Shown: positions 34,871-52,900 of the stretch, one piece after another
Position numbering within the stretch: the first letter of the stretch is position 1
Layout: the number at the start of each line of letters is the position of its first letter
Origin: Diogma glabrata
Taxonomy: Eukaryota > Arthropoda > Insecta > Diptera > Cylindrotomidae
Length of the DNA: 64,000 nt
Assembly (NCBI GenBank): GCA_963693315.1
Contig: OY856186.1
Coordinates: 459,109,360 to 459,173,359 of the forward strand
Reading direction: 5' to 3'
Notes under the pieces: model-generated
Database searches by the model: none
The model's input: only the letters and a program-made list of their open reading frames with translations
Told to the model about the DNA's origin: nothing
Made by a program: the position numbers and the translations under genes

Positions 34871-35450
34871 TATTAAAAATCAAATTTTTTACAATCTTTA
34901 ATATTTAGTTTGATTTATTTTTTGCAACTAATATTTTAAAATTTAAATTAATTTCAAATATCAAATATAATAAATAAGTTAAAGGTAATGTGATTTTTTT
35001 CGAAATCAAAGTCAATTACCTTACCAATACATATAAAACCGTTGATATCGGGTGAGCTATTCTCTTGCTATTTGATTTCAAGGTCATCCAAAGTTTGAAT
35101 TTTAGAAAACGAAAACATGCGGAGTATTCTCAGACTAACCACTTTAAAATGACTGTTATTTTTTAATTCACCTAGGCCTATATTGAATTCGATAAAAAAT
35201 GGTTCGGTTCAAAAATCAACTTTCTGTTCGTCCTGACTCCAGAATACGAATTTCATCGACTATACATAATTTTGTTTATAAAGATTATTTTTAATAATGA
35301 TCGGATTCAGCATCGATCGCGTAGATCACTAATTTCATCAGGTTTATATATGTATTATTAATGCTATGGCATATTTCTCATTAGAGTGAATATTTTTGGA
35401 GATTACTGTCTATTGCCGTTGTTTACAAGGTTACGAAATTAATTTTCACA
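34871..35450. other. AT-rich noncoding stretch
   Basis: Nothing recognisable except a short AAACCGTTGATATCG motif shared with 32085. Confidence 0.35.
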
Positions 35451-35551
35451 AGAATTTGTTAAATTATGTTTCACACCTAGAATGACTTTCAAAGTTTCAA
35501 CACTTCATTGTAATTTTTCTGATGTTCACACTTTATTCACCATAGAAAAAA

Positions 35552-36480
35552 TTGGTCCAGATGCAGCATTGCTTCCTAGTAATGACAGCGCGTAATCACC
35601 TGGGTTCGAAGTGTATTGCGAAACTTCAGCGGAAGTTAATCGCCCTTACAACAATAAGAAAACAAATATTTGATGCTCTGCATAATCTTTCACATCCGGG
35701 AGCTAGAGCTACCCGTAAGTTAATTACTTCTCGTTACTTTTGGCCAGGCATGATAAAAGATGTGACTCAAATGGCACAGTTATGGTTATCTTGCCAAAGA
35801 GCTAAGGTACATAGACATACAAAGTCATCTCTAGCTAAATTTGAAATTTCAGCAGGCAGATTTGAACACATACATCTGGATATTGTAGGCCCTTTACTTA
35901 TTTCTAATGGATATGCGTATTTACTTACTTGTGTTGATAGATTCACACGTTGGCCTGAGGCTTATCCAATGTTGGATATGTGTACTGCAACTATAGCCTC
36001 AACGTTCGTAAATAATTATATTTCTAGATTCGGAGTTCCGTTAAATATTACAACGGGCCAAGGTACTCAATTTGAGTCAAAATTATTTTCTGAGCTAACG
36101 AAATTGTTAGGCTCGCACTGAATCCGCACTACAGCATATCATCCACAAGCTAATGGGATGGCCGAACGATTTCATCGGCAGTTAAAAGCCGCTTTGATAG
36201 CCCGTGACAGCACAAATAATTGGAGCATTGAAGTTCCACTAGTTCTGTTAGGGATTCGAGCAACGGTCAAGGAGGATATTAAGTGTTCACCTTCGCAGAG
36301 CTTGTCTACGGACAAACATTAAAACTACCAGGTGAATTTCTTGCCGATTATCCTCAGACAACGTTGCCAACCCTAGAAACAGTAGTTGACCGTGCGAGAT
36401 CAGCCATGCATGATATAATTCCTACTCCGCCTAGAGGGGTAGAAAGTAAAAGTTAGATTTAACTTTTCATAATTGAAGGT
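35552..36480 (+). pseudogene. Ty3-type integrase remnant
   Basis: The frame 35552-36121 encodes an integrase fragment: zinc-binding region (HNLSHPGA, then LWLSCQRAK with one Cys of the CxxC lost), FEHIHLDIVGPL with the first catalytic Asp (residue 110), and FGVPLNITTGQGTQF. In the last motif the second catalytic Asp is replaced by Gly (codon 36056-36058). After a stop at 36119-36121 the frame continues with TAYHPQANGMAERFHRQLKA, which has the catalytic Glu. The copy is dead and lacks gag, protease and RT. A 3' LTR follows. Confidence 0.85.
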
Positions 36481-36577
36481 AGATTATTTTCAGCTGCCAT
36501 CTAAAATGCAGCCAGAATTTCAAAAGTCCGACAGAACATAAACATTATCTCCCCGGACTTTTAAAATGAAAGGGGGG

Positions 36578-36967
36578 TGATTTAGGGGATCATTTATTTG
36601 AAATGACCTACATTGAAATTCTAAAGTTACAAAATACAATTGTAACGATTTGTTTGAATGCTAATTAATCATCCACAAAGCTTACCAAAGTGTCTTGGCT
36701 AAAAGAATTGGTAAGGTGAATAGCCAAATCTACCAATCACTGAATACATAATAAGAGATTTCTCCTTTTCCTTATGTAAACATATTTAAAATAACATACA
36801 GAATTTAGTTGTATGTTTATATAAACATTTTCCTCATTTCGGTATCACTATTACCTAAGAATGTAAGAATTAGAGCTACGTGAAAATAACACATTCACGG
36901 CTCCGCTTGTATATAAATATATAGCGTTTATTTCCAAAAATTAAAATAGGACAGGTCCGTACTAACA
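36578..36967 (+). repeat. Probable 3' LTR of the Ty3 remnant
   Basis: A polypurine tract AAAGGGGGG (ending 36577) is followed by TGATTTAGGGG. The segment ends in ACTAACA (36967), giving TG and CA ends, and contains a TATATAAATATATA box near 36910. No partner LTR is in the window, so the right border is a guess. Confidence 0.55.
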
Positions 36968-37028
36968 AATTAATTAATTATTATTTGCGCCAAGAGGGAA
37001 AGATATATGTATGTGTGAATATGCATAA

Positions 37029-37029
<1 letters not shown>

Positions 37030-37111
<82 letters not shown>
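37030..37111. repeat. (TA)n microsatellite, 82 bp
   Basis: Pure TA repeat; frames through it are artefacts. Confidence 0.95.
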
Positions 37112-37113
<2 letters not shown>

Positions 37114-37489
37114 TATGTATATGCAGTGACCGGTTTTGGCGGTCCAGTTAATAATATAAAATATTTAACAAATATCGAATTATATATTTTCAATCTTTAC
37201 TTTCACTGATCGAGTTAGTACGTTGTGAAAGCTGAAAATTAAATATTATAATTATATAAAATTATTAATTAAATTAATTAAATTATATATATATAATTTA
37301 TTAATAAAAGTTTTAGTTATTTGAAAAATAAATATTGTTTGAATAAAGTTATATTGATTTATTTATTGAACTGTTGGTGAACTACAATCGAACAATTAAA
37401 TAACTATGACGATAATAAATCATATTATAAACATTTTGAAGTATTAATATCATATTTATAAAAAATTTAAACGTTTTCCGAAAAAATAG

Positions 37490-37600
37490 TGTATTTAATT
37501 TGGAGCTGAAGTGACTTTTTGTGTTTCGTCTACAATTATCGGTCTCCCGTCAAACTATAGCACAAAAAGTAGCACTTTAGCTACTAATTAAATAATATAC
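37490..37600 (+). mobile_element. MITE family C end fragment
   Basis: GGAGCTGAAGTGACTTTTTG pairs with the CAAAAAGTAGCACTTTAGCT segment around a TATCGGTCTCCCGTCAA centre. It matches one end of the copies at 20098 and 59810. Confidence 0.7.
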
Positions 37601-37634
37601 TATTTATTGATGTTTTAAAATACATATAAAATCA

Positions 37635-42878
<5,244 letters not shown>

Positions 42879-42899
42879 TTTAATTTCACTACACTCGGT

Positions 42900-43460
42900 T
42901 CAATATAATTTATAAAAATAAATACCATAGTACATAATAACATTCATTTTAGACAATGTTTGATCTATGATAATAATTCAATAAACAAAATAATATTTAT
43001 CAAATGTTGTTTTTTTTTATTTTAATCTTTGATTTACAATTGAGTCAAGTTCCAGAACTTACTTATTTCCATACTTTACAATACATACTACTTCACTTAT
43101 TACTTCGATTGATCTCATCACCCTTAGAATGATAAACTGGAAAATTAGTCTTTGAGTAAATTGAACAAATATTAGCATTTATCTATATTAGAATTTGGTT
43201 TATTTTTTATTTAAACTTTTTTTTAAAATACTTAATTTAAAAGTTCTTTAGGTTACATATATAAACATAAGCATTCAAGATGATAAGTTTCAAAACTGAT
43301 TGTGTTTCTCATACTAAAATGGAACCGCTCTATCCACAATATTATGTTTTATGCGGATTAGTAAACTTTGCGATAGCATTTATAGCTAATTTTTAGAGAA
43401 GAATTGGAATTGAAAAGATAGAATTGTTAGAATTGAAAAAATAAATAGTTTGAATTGAAA
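42900..43460. other. 5' flank of the carboxylesterase gene
   Basis: AT-rich DNA without frames. The promoter should lie here, but I see no unambiguous TATA box or initiator. Confidence 0.35.
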
Positions 43461-43580
43461 ACAATTTTTTTCGGCAAAGGCTGTAAAATTTAACTATACC
43501 GCCGCTATGGTGAAGGTTAAAGTCTTACTTTTTTTACGTATAATTGAAGCGGCTGTAAAGTAATTCCATGCGAAAAAAAA
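43460..43580 (+). mobile_element. MITE family C fragment
   Basis: GGCTGTAAAATTTAACTATACCGCCGCTATGG with the following GTCTTACTTTTT matches 59320-59390, with decay. Confidence 0.65.
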
Positions 43581-43644
43581 TTATTTTGACAAGGCAAGCT
43601 ATATTAATTGATGCTACATTAATATTGAGCTAATCTTTTTTATG

Positions 43645-44062
43645 CACTGAAAAAAATGTTGAAGTAATGACAGCCTCATCTCGAAGTTGGCAGTTTATTA
43701 TTCAAACAAAGACAAAATACTTGCAAACAACTACATGTAAATATTTTTCTGACAACAGAATGAGGTTTATTTAAAATATAAAGTGTTACATCCAATATAA
43801 CAGTAGTTGAATAAAACTAATAACTATTTCCATGAACAAAATTTTCTTTGGTCTTATATCATGAATTTTTCATTTTAAAATTGAAGAATTTGAAATTAAT
43901 TGAACTAAATTGAAATATTTCAAGTGATTGTCTCAACTACATCGTTTTATAAATGTACAGTTGTTGAAACAATTTCGCAGTTCTATTCGCCATATCTGAC
44001 CGCACGGTGAGGTTGAGACAACTGCATTTCGATTGGAAATAGCACATGTTTTTTTTTCAGTG
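43645..44062. mobile_element. MITE with CACTGAAAAAAA ends, 418 bp
   Basis: The left end CACTGAAAAAAATG and right end CATGTTTTTTTTTCAGTG are inverted repeats typical of Tc1/mariner-derived elements. The interior shares 150 bp with 41380-41530. No transposase is present. Confidence 0.7.
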
Positions 44063-44073
44063 TATAACTAAGA

Positions 44074-44406
44074 CTTAGACTGTGTTCCAATCCATGCTAT
44101 TCAGTACCAAAACTCTAAATTGTACTAAAACTGTCAAATTGGCAATTTCATCGTTCCAATTCAAATATATTCTAAATTGACAGTTAAACATTGTTTTGTT
44201 TGTTTTTTCATTTAATGTTAAAAACTAGAATTATATACGGTCTGTCCGACGAGGAGATTTCAATATAAAATATTGAGTTGCTATATTATATGTTTATATA
44301 AGGCATAAAAATTTAGAATTAAATGGCGGAAATAGTCAACTAAATTTTTGACTATTTCAATTAAGAATTTTAGTACTAATTAGCATGGATTGGAACACAG
44401 TCTAAG
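44074..44406. mobile_element. MITE with GACTGTGTTCCAATCCATGC ends
   Basis: CTTAGACTGTGTTCCAATCC and onward is inverted at the right end (GGATTGGAACACAGTCTAAG). TA lies at both borders. Second copies of TGTCAAATT-type motifs sit inside. It is inserted beside, or within, an inverted family A copy. Confidence 0.8.
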
Positions 44407-44580
44407 GATGCTATCGTTGATGAAAAAAGTTCATCCACCAGCATCCCTAAGACATCACTTTGGCTAGTGATATCTCACTGCTATTACCAGTGGTATACGA
44501 TATCTCAAGCTAACTCATATGCAAATAGCAGGGACTTAAGTACGCGGGGTTGTCACACCCATAGATCAAAAATTTTAAAT
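44407..44580 (-). repeat. Family A repeat, inverted
   Basis: The reverse complement of the family A body ends in GTACGCGGGGTTGTCACACC (44541-44560). It precedes an inverted Helitron segment, as at 15100-15700. Confidence 0.7.
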
Positions 44581-44599
44581 TTTACAAACCTTCCTGCGG

Positions 44600-45580
44600 G
44601 AGTATATATTTAATTCGTTAATGAATTCTTTAATTCATTAATGCATAGTTATCGTTTGCAAATTACTATCGCATACGTGTTGCCAGCTAAGTCCTAGTAT
44701 TTTGAATTAGTTTGTTCATCATGATTGCCATTCGTTTGATCAGCTATGTTTCTTTTTATAGTATTTGTGTGGCTCCCATTACGTAATTTTTAGCTTTAAA
44801 TCGATATAATTGATAATATCAACTATCATCACTTATTTTTAGGAACATGTTTTACATACAATTGCAAACCAACCACATATTCGGTGTAGATGAGAAAATT
44901 TGTAACATCATGACGTTGAAACATAAGTTAGGATCAACTAAAGATAAAACACATGATAAAGTCGGTGTTTATGAACTATCTTGTGGTGATTACTATAAAA
45001 ATATTATATGGGCAGACGCGTAGGTGTTTGAAGTAACTCTTTAAGGAACATTCTGGATACATTAAAACAAACCAACCAAATAAAGCCCCGATAGCAAAAC
45101 ATGTTTTGGAAAATAAAATGATTATATAAATTTTTCAATAGATAATATGAGGTTAAACAAAGAGGTGCACGACAGCAATAAATTGGATGCTTTTGAATCT
45201 CTTTAAATTCATAAGGACATAAACGCAATTGATATCGACAAAGGCAACATAAATTCAAATATATTTAATTTATTTACTAACCACTTTTAAACGTTTGTTG
45301 ATGATGGGTTGCAAATAACCCGAAATATATTCAAAAAAAATAATTAGAAATAATAATAAAGAAATTTTATTTTTTAAGAGTGGACCCAATAAGGTGTCTC
45401 GGAAATTTAAAATTTATAAAATGATGTGTTAAATTCCAATATGTATAATTTTGTCATATAAATGGTATTGTTTGTCAGATTATACATTCATTTTACAATT
45501 TCATAAAATTATGTTCAACGAAAAAAAAAACATTGATCAAAGCAAACTACGCGTATAAACCGATATTTAAAAAAAACCAA
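44600..45580 (-). mobile_element. Helitron copy 2, inverted, with a PLE insert
   Basis: Bases 44640-44905 are the reverse complement of 15190-15480 (ATCATGATTGCCATTCG against CGGATGGCAATCATGAT). Matching resumes near 45525 (ACATTGATCAAAGCAAAC). A PLE fragment lies between. The shared stretch has no gene. Confidence 0.7.
44908..45345 (+). pseudogene. PLE GIY-YIG fragment and tail
   Basis: The plus-strand peptide KVGVYELSCGDYYKN is a decayed GIY-YIG core. Later pieces (NKLDAFESL, NAIDIDKGNINSNIFNLF) match the PLE C-terminal region. The tail has TTGATGAT, a hairpin GGGTT-GCAAAT-AACCC and then GAAAT (45306-45326), a good hammerhead-like arrangement. Confidence 0.72.
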
Positions 45581-45599
45581 TTAAAATAATTATCAGCAA

Positions 45600-46540
45600 T
45601 CACCAATGAAAAAATAATACACGACAATTGGAAAAAGCAAAACGTAGTGTATTTGCAAAACTGTAACATTAAAAACAAAGTTTTAAATACTTAAATACAA
45701 ATACGGCACCATCTATTGGCTAACCCAAATTTATGAGGCGTATATCACACTATCAAATATATTGGTCAATAAAAAAAATTTGGCATAAAATTGGAGAGTG
45801 TAAAGGTTGTAAAATAAACTTCGCTAGTTTTTCATCCAGTTTTGATGACAATTTTTTTACCTCTAATCGTTCTATTTTAATTAGCAATACAAATAAGAGT
45901 ATTTTTCAATTTGATATTGATTTTTGTAAATTAACATTGAAGATCAATGAAAAATTTAAAAAAATAAATAAATAAATTTAAATTATTGTTTTCTTTAATT
46001 TTTACTCTTATTTTTATTCAAACTTTATAAAAACCAATACAATAATTTTTTTACAGGTTTCGATACTTTCTAATATATAACCTTCACAAAATTATCAATA
46101 ATCTAATAAACGTATTTGACTTAGCATAATATGCTTTTCGTTTATTATCAAATGAAACAAAACTTTCTTTACTAAAACATATTCGACAGTCTAATAATGG
46201 CCTTATTCAGATGTTGAAGTTTACTATCAATTGAATAAATGGATTTACGCTGCCATCTGAAAGTTGGCATATTGGCATAGTTATCCATATTTAACATTTA
46301 ATTCGCAATTAAAAAATATTTAGGCATTTAATCAAGATAATAACTAACATATCTATCAAGCTGGACCATCATACACACATTATACAAAATTTCATTAAGA
46401 TTGGTTACGTTGTTGCGGAGTTCATCGCGGACAAACATCGTGACACGTGATTTTTATATATATAAAAAGATTGGATTCATAAAAATAACTCTGTTAATCG
46501 ATCCCAATTTTAAAGGCCAATAAAATATCAAACCAGATAA
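45600..46540. other. AT-rich noncoding stretch with a retroelement-like tail
   Basis: Bases 46370-46465 (TTCATTAAGATTGGTTACGT, GGACAAACATCGTGACACG, TTTTATATATATAAA) resemble 3' tails of insect LINE or Helitron derivatives. The rest shows nothing. Confidence 0.35.
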
Positions 46541-46542
46541 TT

Positions 46543-48450
46543 TAAAACGAAAAAGCAGAGATTGACAGAACGAAAGCGGCAAAACTTTCGAGTATGTCAA
46601 TTTCTGACAAAAGTTTTTACAGTGCCATTAATTCTTTAAATTCTGGTACTAAATCTTCTATCCCTCCTATCATTGATGGTGACTCAATCGTTATTGACCC
46701 TGCAAGGAAAGCTACATTGTTTGCGGAACGCTTTGCTTCAAATTCGACAGTTTTAGAAACTCCTAAAGAAATACCCCAAATCCAGTCTTCAGGAGTTAAT
46801 ATGAAACAATTACATTTCAAACACAAAGTTGTCGAAAAACTTTTAAGGGGGTTAAACAACTACAAAGCCTCTGATCTGGAGAACATTCTTTCTGTTATTC
46901 TAAAAACATTTTCAAAAGAACTTGCACCAACTCTCACCAAAATATTCTATAAATCCTATAAATCTGGTATTTTTCCATCCTGCTGGAAGTTGGCCAATGT
47001 CCAGCCTGTCCCAAAAAAAGGAATAAAATGTGATATTTCAAATTATAGTCCAATAGCCTTACTCTCAGTCATGTCTAAAATATACGAGCACTATATTAAT
47101 TCACACATATCCAAATTTTTGGAATACAACCATTTGATATCTGACAGCCAATACGGTTTTAGAAACAAAAGATCAACAACCGATCTATTGAACTATGTGG
47201 CACATCTTTGGAATAGCATACTTGAGAGAGGTGGTGAAACGTACGTGATCGCATTAGACATCTCAAAAGCATTTGATCGAATCTGGCATGCCAACTTGAT
47301 CAACAAGCTGGTTGCGTACGGGTTTCATCCCGCAGTCGTGAAGTTGATTCAAAATTTTCTGTCTAACCGATACATCTCGGTATCTTTAAATGGCTTTTCT
47401 TCTGAGTCTAAATTAATAAACGCTGGTGTACCCCAAGGCTCAGTTTTATCGCCCACCTTATTTTTAATTTATATCAACGAACTGTTGCAGATCACCAGTA
47501 ACCCAATAAATGGTTTTGCAGATGATAGTACACTGCACATTCGTCCCCCTATCTTCAAAGGGTAAAATGCATGAACGAATAAATCCCGCGCGGAAAGACG
47601 CTGCCATAAATGTAAACGAGGACCTAAAAAAAGTAGCCGATTGGGGTGACAAAAATTTTGTCAATTTTAATTCCACCAAAACACAGCTGTTGATCGTTTC
47701 CAGATCAACGACCGAGTTTCTCAACGATATTTCAATTAATATGTGTGACGACCAAATAGATGAATGTGAAAGCATTCGTTTACTGGAAGTCACAATTTCC
47801 AATAACTTATTCTGGAACGATCATATAATGGCCAATATGTCAATAAAACTCGGACGCGGATGGTCAATAAAACTCGGCCTCCTCAATAGATGTAAAAAAT
47901 ATTTTGCTTCGCATCAATTACTCCACATTTATAAGTCCTATATTCGTCCTTGTATGGAGTATTGTTGTCAAGTTAGGGGCGCTGCATCTGTTACCATCCT
48001 GGCTCTTTGTCCAAAATCGTACTATACGAATTGTTGGTGATCGAGATTTAACATTAAATCTTGATTCCCTACAACATCGTCGCACTGTTGCTGATCTTGT
48101 TGTTTTTTATAAATATCGTCACCAGCAGTGCTCGGATGAAATCAGGTCTATAATGCCTCAGATATATGTTTTTCCCCGTTTAACTCGTCAATCGGTTTGT
48201 GCAAACAGTAGAGATTACTCACTGTCATAGTAATAAATGCAAAGGGATTTCTTTGTGTGTACATCGTACAAATGGAATGCTTTGCCCGAATCAATACTCT
48301 CGAGTGCCTTCATTCCACAAAGATTTAAACAAAGCGTCCACCAACACCTCAAGACGCATGTTGTTGTGAGACCTAGGTCTTAAAAGGTATCTATGTGTTG
48401 TGACACATTTTATAATTCCTACTACACAACACTTTTTATTTAAAAAAAAT
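46543..48450 (+). mobile_element. Jockey-like LINE, 5'-truncated
   Basis: The element keeps the RT and 3' end only. The RT frame (46594-47565) has LANVQPVPKKG, SQYGFRNKRSTTDLL, VIALDISKAFDRIWH (motif A), AGVPQGSVLSPTLFLIYINE (motif B) and GFADDSTLH (catalytic FADD). After a frameshift near 47560 it continues through 48040 (NFVNFNSTKTQLLIVSRST), shifts again, and ends with LNLDSLQHRRTVADLVVFYK and SRDYSLS (stop 48228-48230). The endonuclease and ORF1 are missing. The 3' tail (GGTCTTAAAAGG, GTGTTGTGACACA) recurs in family A repeats. Clade assignment within the Jockey-like LINEs is uncertain. Confidence 0.85.
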
Positions 48451-48624
48451 AATAATATTTTAAGAAATAAGCGTTATATAAATATAAAAGAATATATATT
48501 TATAAATTTTGCATAAGCGTCAAAACCTCAATGTCTGTTTCATTTCAATCCCGCTAAACAAAACATGAAAAGCGGAAGATATTGTTGTTGAAAGTTTCGA
48601 AAAATAATCAGCGATAAAGTTTTT

Positions 48625-48831
48625 TGTAATGCATTATACACGACATCTTTATTCTATTATTTGTAACTAAAGTAAAAATTATCCTTGTCGTTCCACTGTA
48701 CTTAAAAACTAATATTGGACATCTATCTATCTTCCGTTTTGTCATTGCAATAAAACTTAGTTGTTAATTTTCATTGTGTAAAAAATTGCATTTTATTTAA
48801 TTACATAATTATCATCATCGGCTATCTTACA
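48625..48831 (+). repeat. 5' LTR, 207 bp
   Basis: Begins TGTAATGCATTATACACGAC and ends GGCTATCTTACA. It contains AATAAA near 48750. Confidence 0.9.
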
Positions 48832-49030
48832 CATGACGACGAGAATTAAATAATAAAGTAACTTTTAATCAATTTTTGTGCATTCAAATAGTTTATTTTT
48901 CATATTAAACACAAAAAAAAAAATTTTCGTGTGAAAAAGTCATATCAGCGCATTTTCAACCATTTTTTTTTATCCAAAAACTAAATTTTCAAATTGAATC
49001 ATTTTTTTTTATTAGTTTTTTTAATGTACA

Positions 49031-49918
49031 ATGGCTTCAACATTTATTGGAAAAGTTCCGGAATTTGGAATCAATGATGTTTATGTAACTTTTGAAGGAC
49101 GATTATTACAACATTTTATAGCAATTGAGTTGGATGATGAAGATCGTAAGGCTGGAATTTTACTTAGGGTCATTTCAGAAGACGTTAATAACAATCTAAG
49201 AGATCTATGTTTTCCAGATAAACCAAGTGATATACTTTCTAAAGATTTATGTAAACACCTTCGTGATTTTTACACAACAAAAGTTTCAGTTTATAGAGAA
49301 CGTATCAAATTTTATGATGCTAAACAATTTTCCAGTGAAACAATAGCAGAGTGGTTAACCCGTTTAAAAAAATTAGCAACGAATTGTAATTTTGGTGATA
49401 AATTAAAGGCTATTTTATGCGACAAATTTGTTACTGGATTAGTCGCGTGGCCCATTGCAGATCGGGTGATGGAAGAGGAGACAGATTTGGATTTAAATGA
49501 CATTTATAATGTGGCTATTAAAAAAGAAACTAGTTTAAATATTAGAAAACTAGATATGGACATAAACAAAATTAGTTTTAATTACAAACCAAAGACAGCT
49601 GTGAATAAAAATTTTAATAAATCTAAAAGTGACAATTATAAGGAAGCTAATAAAAATTCAAATTCAAGTGCTTTGTGTTTTGCTTGTGGAAAAGGGAATC
49701 ATGCATTTGCTTTCTGCAGATTCAAAAGACAGTTTTGTGATTTATGTGGAAAAAAAGGTCACGTTAGAGCTATGTGCGATACTGTAAACAAACGAGATAA
49801 AAATGTGCGACAAAATAAAGCGGATAACAGTCAGCGACAAAATTATTTAGAACTTTTTAATGTTGATGAGGACAATGATCCAATTATTGTTGAGTCAAGC
49901 CATTTTTTTGTTATTTAA
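49031..49918 (+). CDS. Gag protein of the Ty3/mag-like element
   Basis: Gag forms the particle that packages element RNA. The frame is intact at 295 residues, starting MASTFIGKVPEFG. A retrotransposon Gag domain covers about 10-170 (KAGILLRVISE, DLCFPDKPSDI, TIAEWLTRLKKLA). Two CCHC zinc knuckles follow: C216-C219-H224-C229 and C236-C239-H244-C249. The pol frame overlaps its last 59 bases in the +1 frame. Confidence 0.9.
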   Translation: MASTFIGKVPEFGINDVYVTFEGRLLQHFIAIELDDEDRKAGILLRVISEDVNNNLRDLCFPDKPSDILSKDLCKHLRDFYTTKVSVYRERIKFYDAKQFSSETIAEWLTRLKKLATNCNFGDKLKAILCDKFVTGLVAWPIADRVMEEETDLDLNDIYNVAIKKETSLNIRKLDMDINKISFNYKPKTAVNKNFNKSKSDNYKEANKNSNSSALCFACGKGNHAFAFCRFKRQFCDLCGKKGHVRAMCDTVNKRDKNVRQNKADNSQRQNYLELFNVDEDNDPIIVESSHFFVI

Positions 49919-52900
49919 TGTGTTAATTAATAATGTACGGGTGGAAATGGAAATTGACTCAGGGTCTTCAGTAACGGCGGTTTCTGAACAGTTTTTCAAT
50001 GAACATTTTAGTTCAAAAAATTTGGTTAAGCCGAACAGAAAATTAAAAATTTACGATGGTGCATTTATAAATCCAATTGGTTATTTTGTGGCGAATTTTA
50101 AACTTGAAGACATTGCATGTCAAAATAGTGTTGTTGTGGTACGTGATGGAGGAAGACCATTACTTGGTCGTGATTTAATAAATAAATTTGGCATAACATT
50201 TTCAAAAAACAAATTAGAAAATTTGAATAGTGAGTTGGATAATAAAATTTTAACAATAGACAACAGTCCTGAAAAAAAATTAAGTGATATAATTTCTAAA
50301 CACAGCGAATTATTTTCGGATAAATTAGGACATTATAAATATGAAAAAGTGAAATTAGAATTGATCGACGATATTAAACCAGTTTTTTGTAAACCACGAC
50401 CTGTTCCTCATGCATTTAGAAAAAAAGTAAATAATGAATTAGATCGTTTGCAAATGACCAGCGAATGGGGAACACCTTTAGTGCCCATTTTTAAGAAAAA
50501 CGGCGATATCCGAGTTTGTGCAGACTATCGTATAACAGTAAACAAATTTTTAAAGGATTTAAATTATCCGACTCCGCTTATTGATGATGTATTTGCTGCA
50601 TTAGAGAGGGGAGAAAAATTTACCAAGCTTGATCTAAGTTCTGCATACAATCAAATTGAGTTGGAGGAAGATACAAAACATATATAACCGTGGAGTACTA
50701 CGAAAGGAGTTTTTATTATTAATCGTCTACCTTTTGGAACTAAGCCTGCTACTTCAATTTTTCAGCAAATTATGGAAAAAACTCTTCAAGGCTGTAAAGG
50801 AGCTGTAGTATTATTGTATGATATTTTAATTACCGGGAAGTCAGATCAAGAACATCTAGCCAATTTAGAAGCGGTTTTTGAGCGTCTTAATGATGCTGGT
50901 TTTATGTTAAGTAAGGGAAAATGTTCATTTTTCCAAACTGAGGCTCGCTATTTAGGTTATATTATTGATTCAAGGGGACTTCACAAAGATGCCAATAAGA
51001 TTAAGGTGATAGTCAATGCGCCAGTTCCATAGGATATTACCCAGACAAGAGCATTTATTGGAATGATTAACTATTATGGTATGTTTGTAGCAAACTTAGC
51101 CGATATTTTAAACCCATTATATAAATTATTGCTAAAGAATTCTGAATTTATGTGGAATGCTGATTGTCAAAATTCTTTTGATCAAATTAAGAAAGTGATG
51201 ACGTCCGATGCTTTTTTGGTTCACTTTAACCCATCATTGCCAGTAAAATTAATAACTGATGCTTCATTATATGGTGTGGGAGCAATTTTAGTTCACGTGC
51301 TTGCAAATGGAGAGGATAAACCAATGCGTATGCTTCGCGAACACTTTCAAAACCAGAGAAAAATTACGCGATGATTCATAAAGGAGCCATCGCAATTTAT
51401 TTTGGTGTAAAAAAATTTTCAAATTTCCTCATTGGTAGGCATTTTATTTTATGCACTGACCACAAACCATTGGTAACTATTTTGGGACCAAAAAAAGGTA
51501 TTCCGGAGATGGCAGCTGGACGGTTACAGCGGTGGTCCGTTTATTTATCTTCATACGATTTTACAATTCAACATATTAAAGATGAGATAAATAAAAGAGC
51601 AGATTTGTAATCACGATTACCAATTTCTAATGATAATCAACAAATTGATTCAGAAGATGAAGATTTTTCATATTTAAATTTTATTAATATCGAAACCGAT
51701 AATTTAGTAGATGTAACAAAAATTAGAATTGCATCACGTAAAGATAACATCTTAAGTAAAGTAATAAACTATCTTCGATTTGGATGGCCAAATAATAATT
51801 CAGATGATTTACTAAAACCATTTTTTATACGCAGAGATGAACTTTCTTTGGAAAATGATGTTGTAATGTGGGGGTACAGAATTGTCGTTCCTACACAATT
51901 TCGTCGAAATATGCTTGATGAACTTCATACTACACATCTTGGTATGGGTAAGATGAAAGCATTAGCGCGTACATATTTTTGGTGGTTAAAGCTTAATACG
52001 GACATCGAAAAATTAGTAAATTCTTGTGAGATCTGTCTGAAATCCAGACCAGAGGAGCAAAAAACTCCATTAACACCATGGAATCAAACCATTTATGTTT
52101 TTCAACGCATACATATAGATTTTTGCGGTCCTATTCGTGGAAAATATTTTTTGATCATATTGGATTCATATTCCAAATGAGTCGAGGTCTATATGATGAG
52201 TTCGTGTAATGCTAATGAAACAATAGAAAGATTGAGGGATTGTTTTGCTCGCTATGATGTCCCCAAAACTATTGTATCAGATAATGGTGGACAGTTAACT
52301 TCAGCTGATTACGAAAATTTTTGTAAAATAAATGGAATAAATTTTGTTTTTACTACTCCATATTCTCCAGCTTTAAATGGCGCTGCTGAGAATGCCGTTA
52401 AAACATTTAAATCTGGTTTGATTAAGGCGTTAAAGGATCCAAATAATAAAGATGTATGTCTAGCAACACTCATGAACAGACAACTATATTATTATCGTCG
52501 CACGGAACACTCAACTACAAAAGAGAGTACATGCAAGAAAATGTTTGATAGGGCAAGTAAGATGCGTTTCAATCAGTTATTGCCAAATGTTATTAGGAGA
52601 AAAATATTGAGCGGCAAATTAAAAAATATGATAAACATACAAAGTCAAAATTTTTTTACGTTGGAGATGAGGTGATGGCTAGATATTATCGAATTCCTCT
52701 AAAGAAAAATGGGTTCTCTGCAGTTATCGTAAAATATTTCGGAAAGACTTTATTTTTGGTAGAGAACGAAGAAGGCTTTTTGTGGAAAAGGCATGCTAAT
52801 CAACTCATGAAGAGGGACGTATCAAATAAACAAAGATTTGTTCAAAGAAGTTTAACCAATGAGCAGCAAGATGCGTCGGTTAATCAGGACACAACTAATG

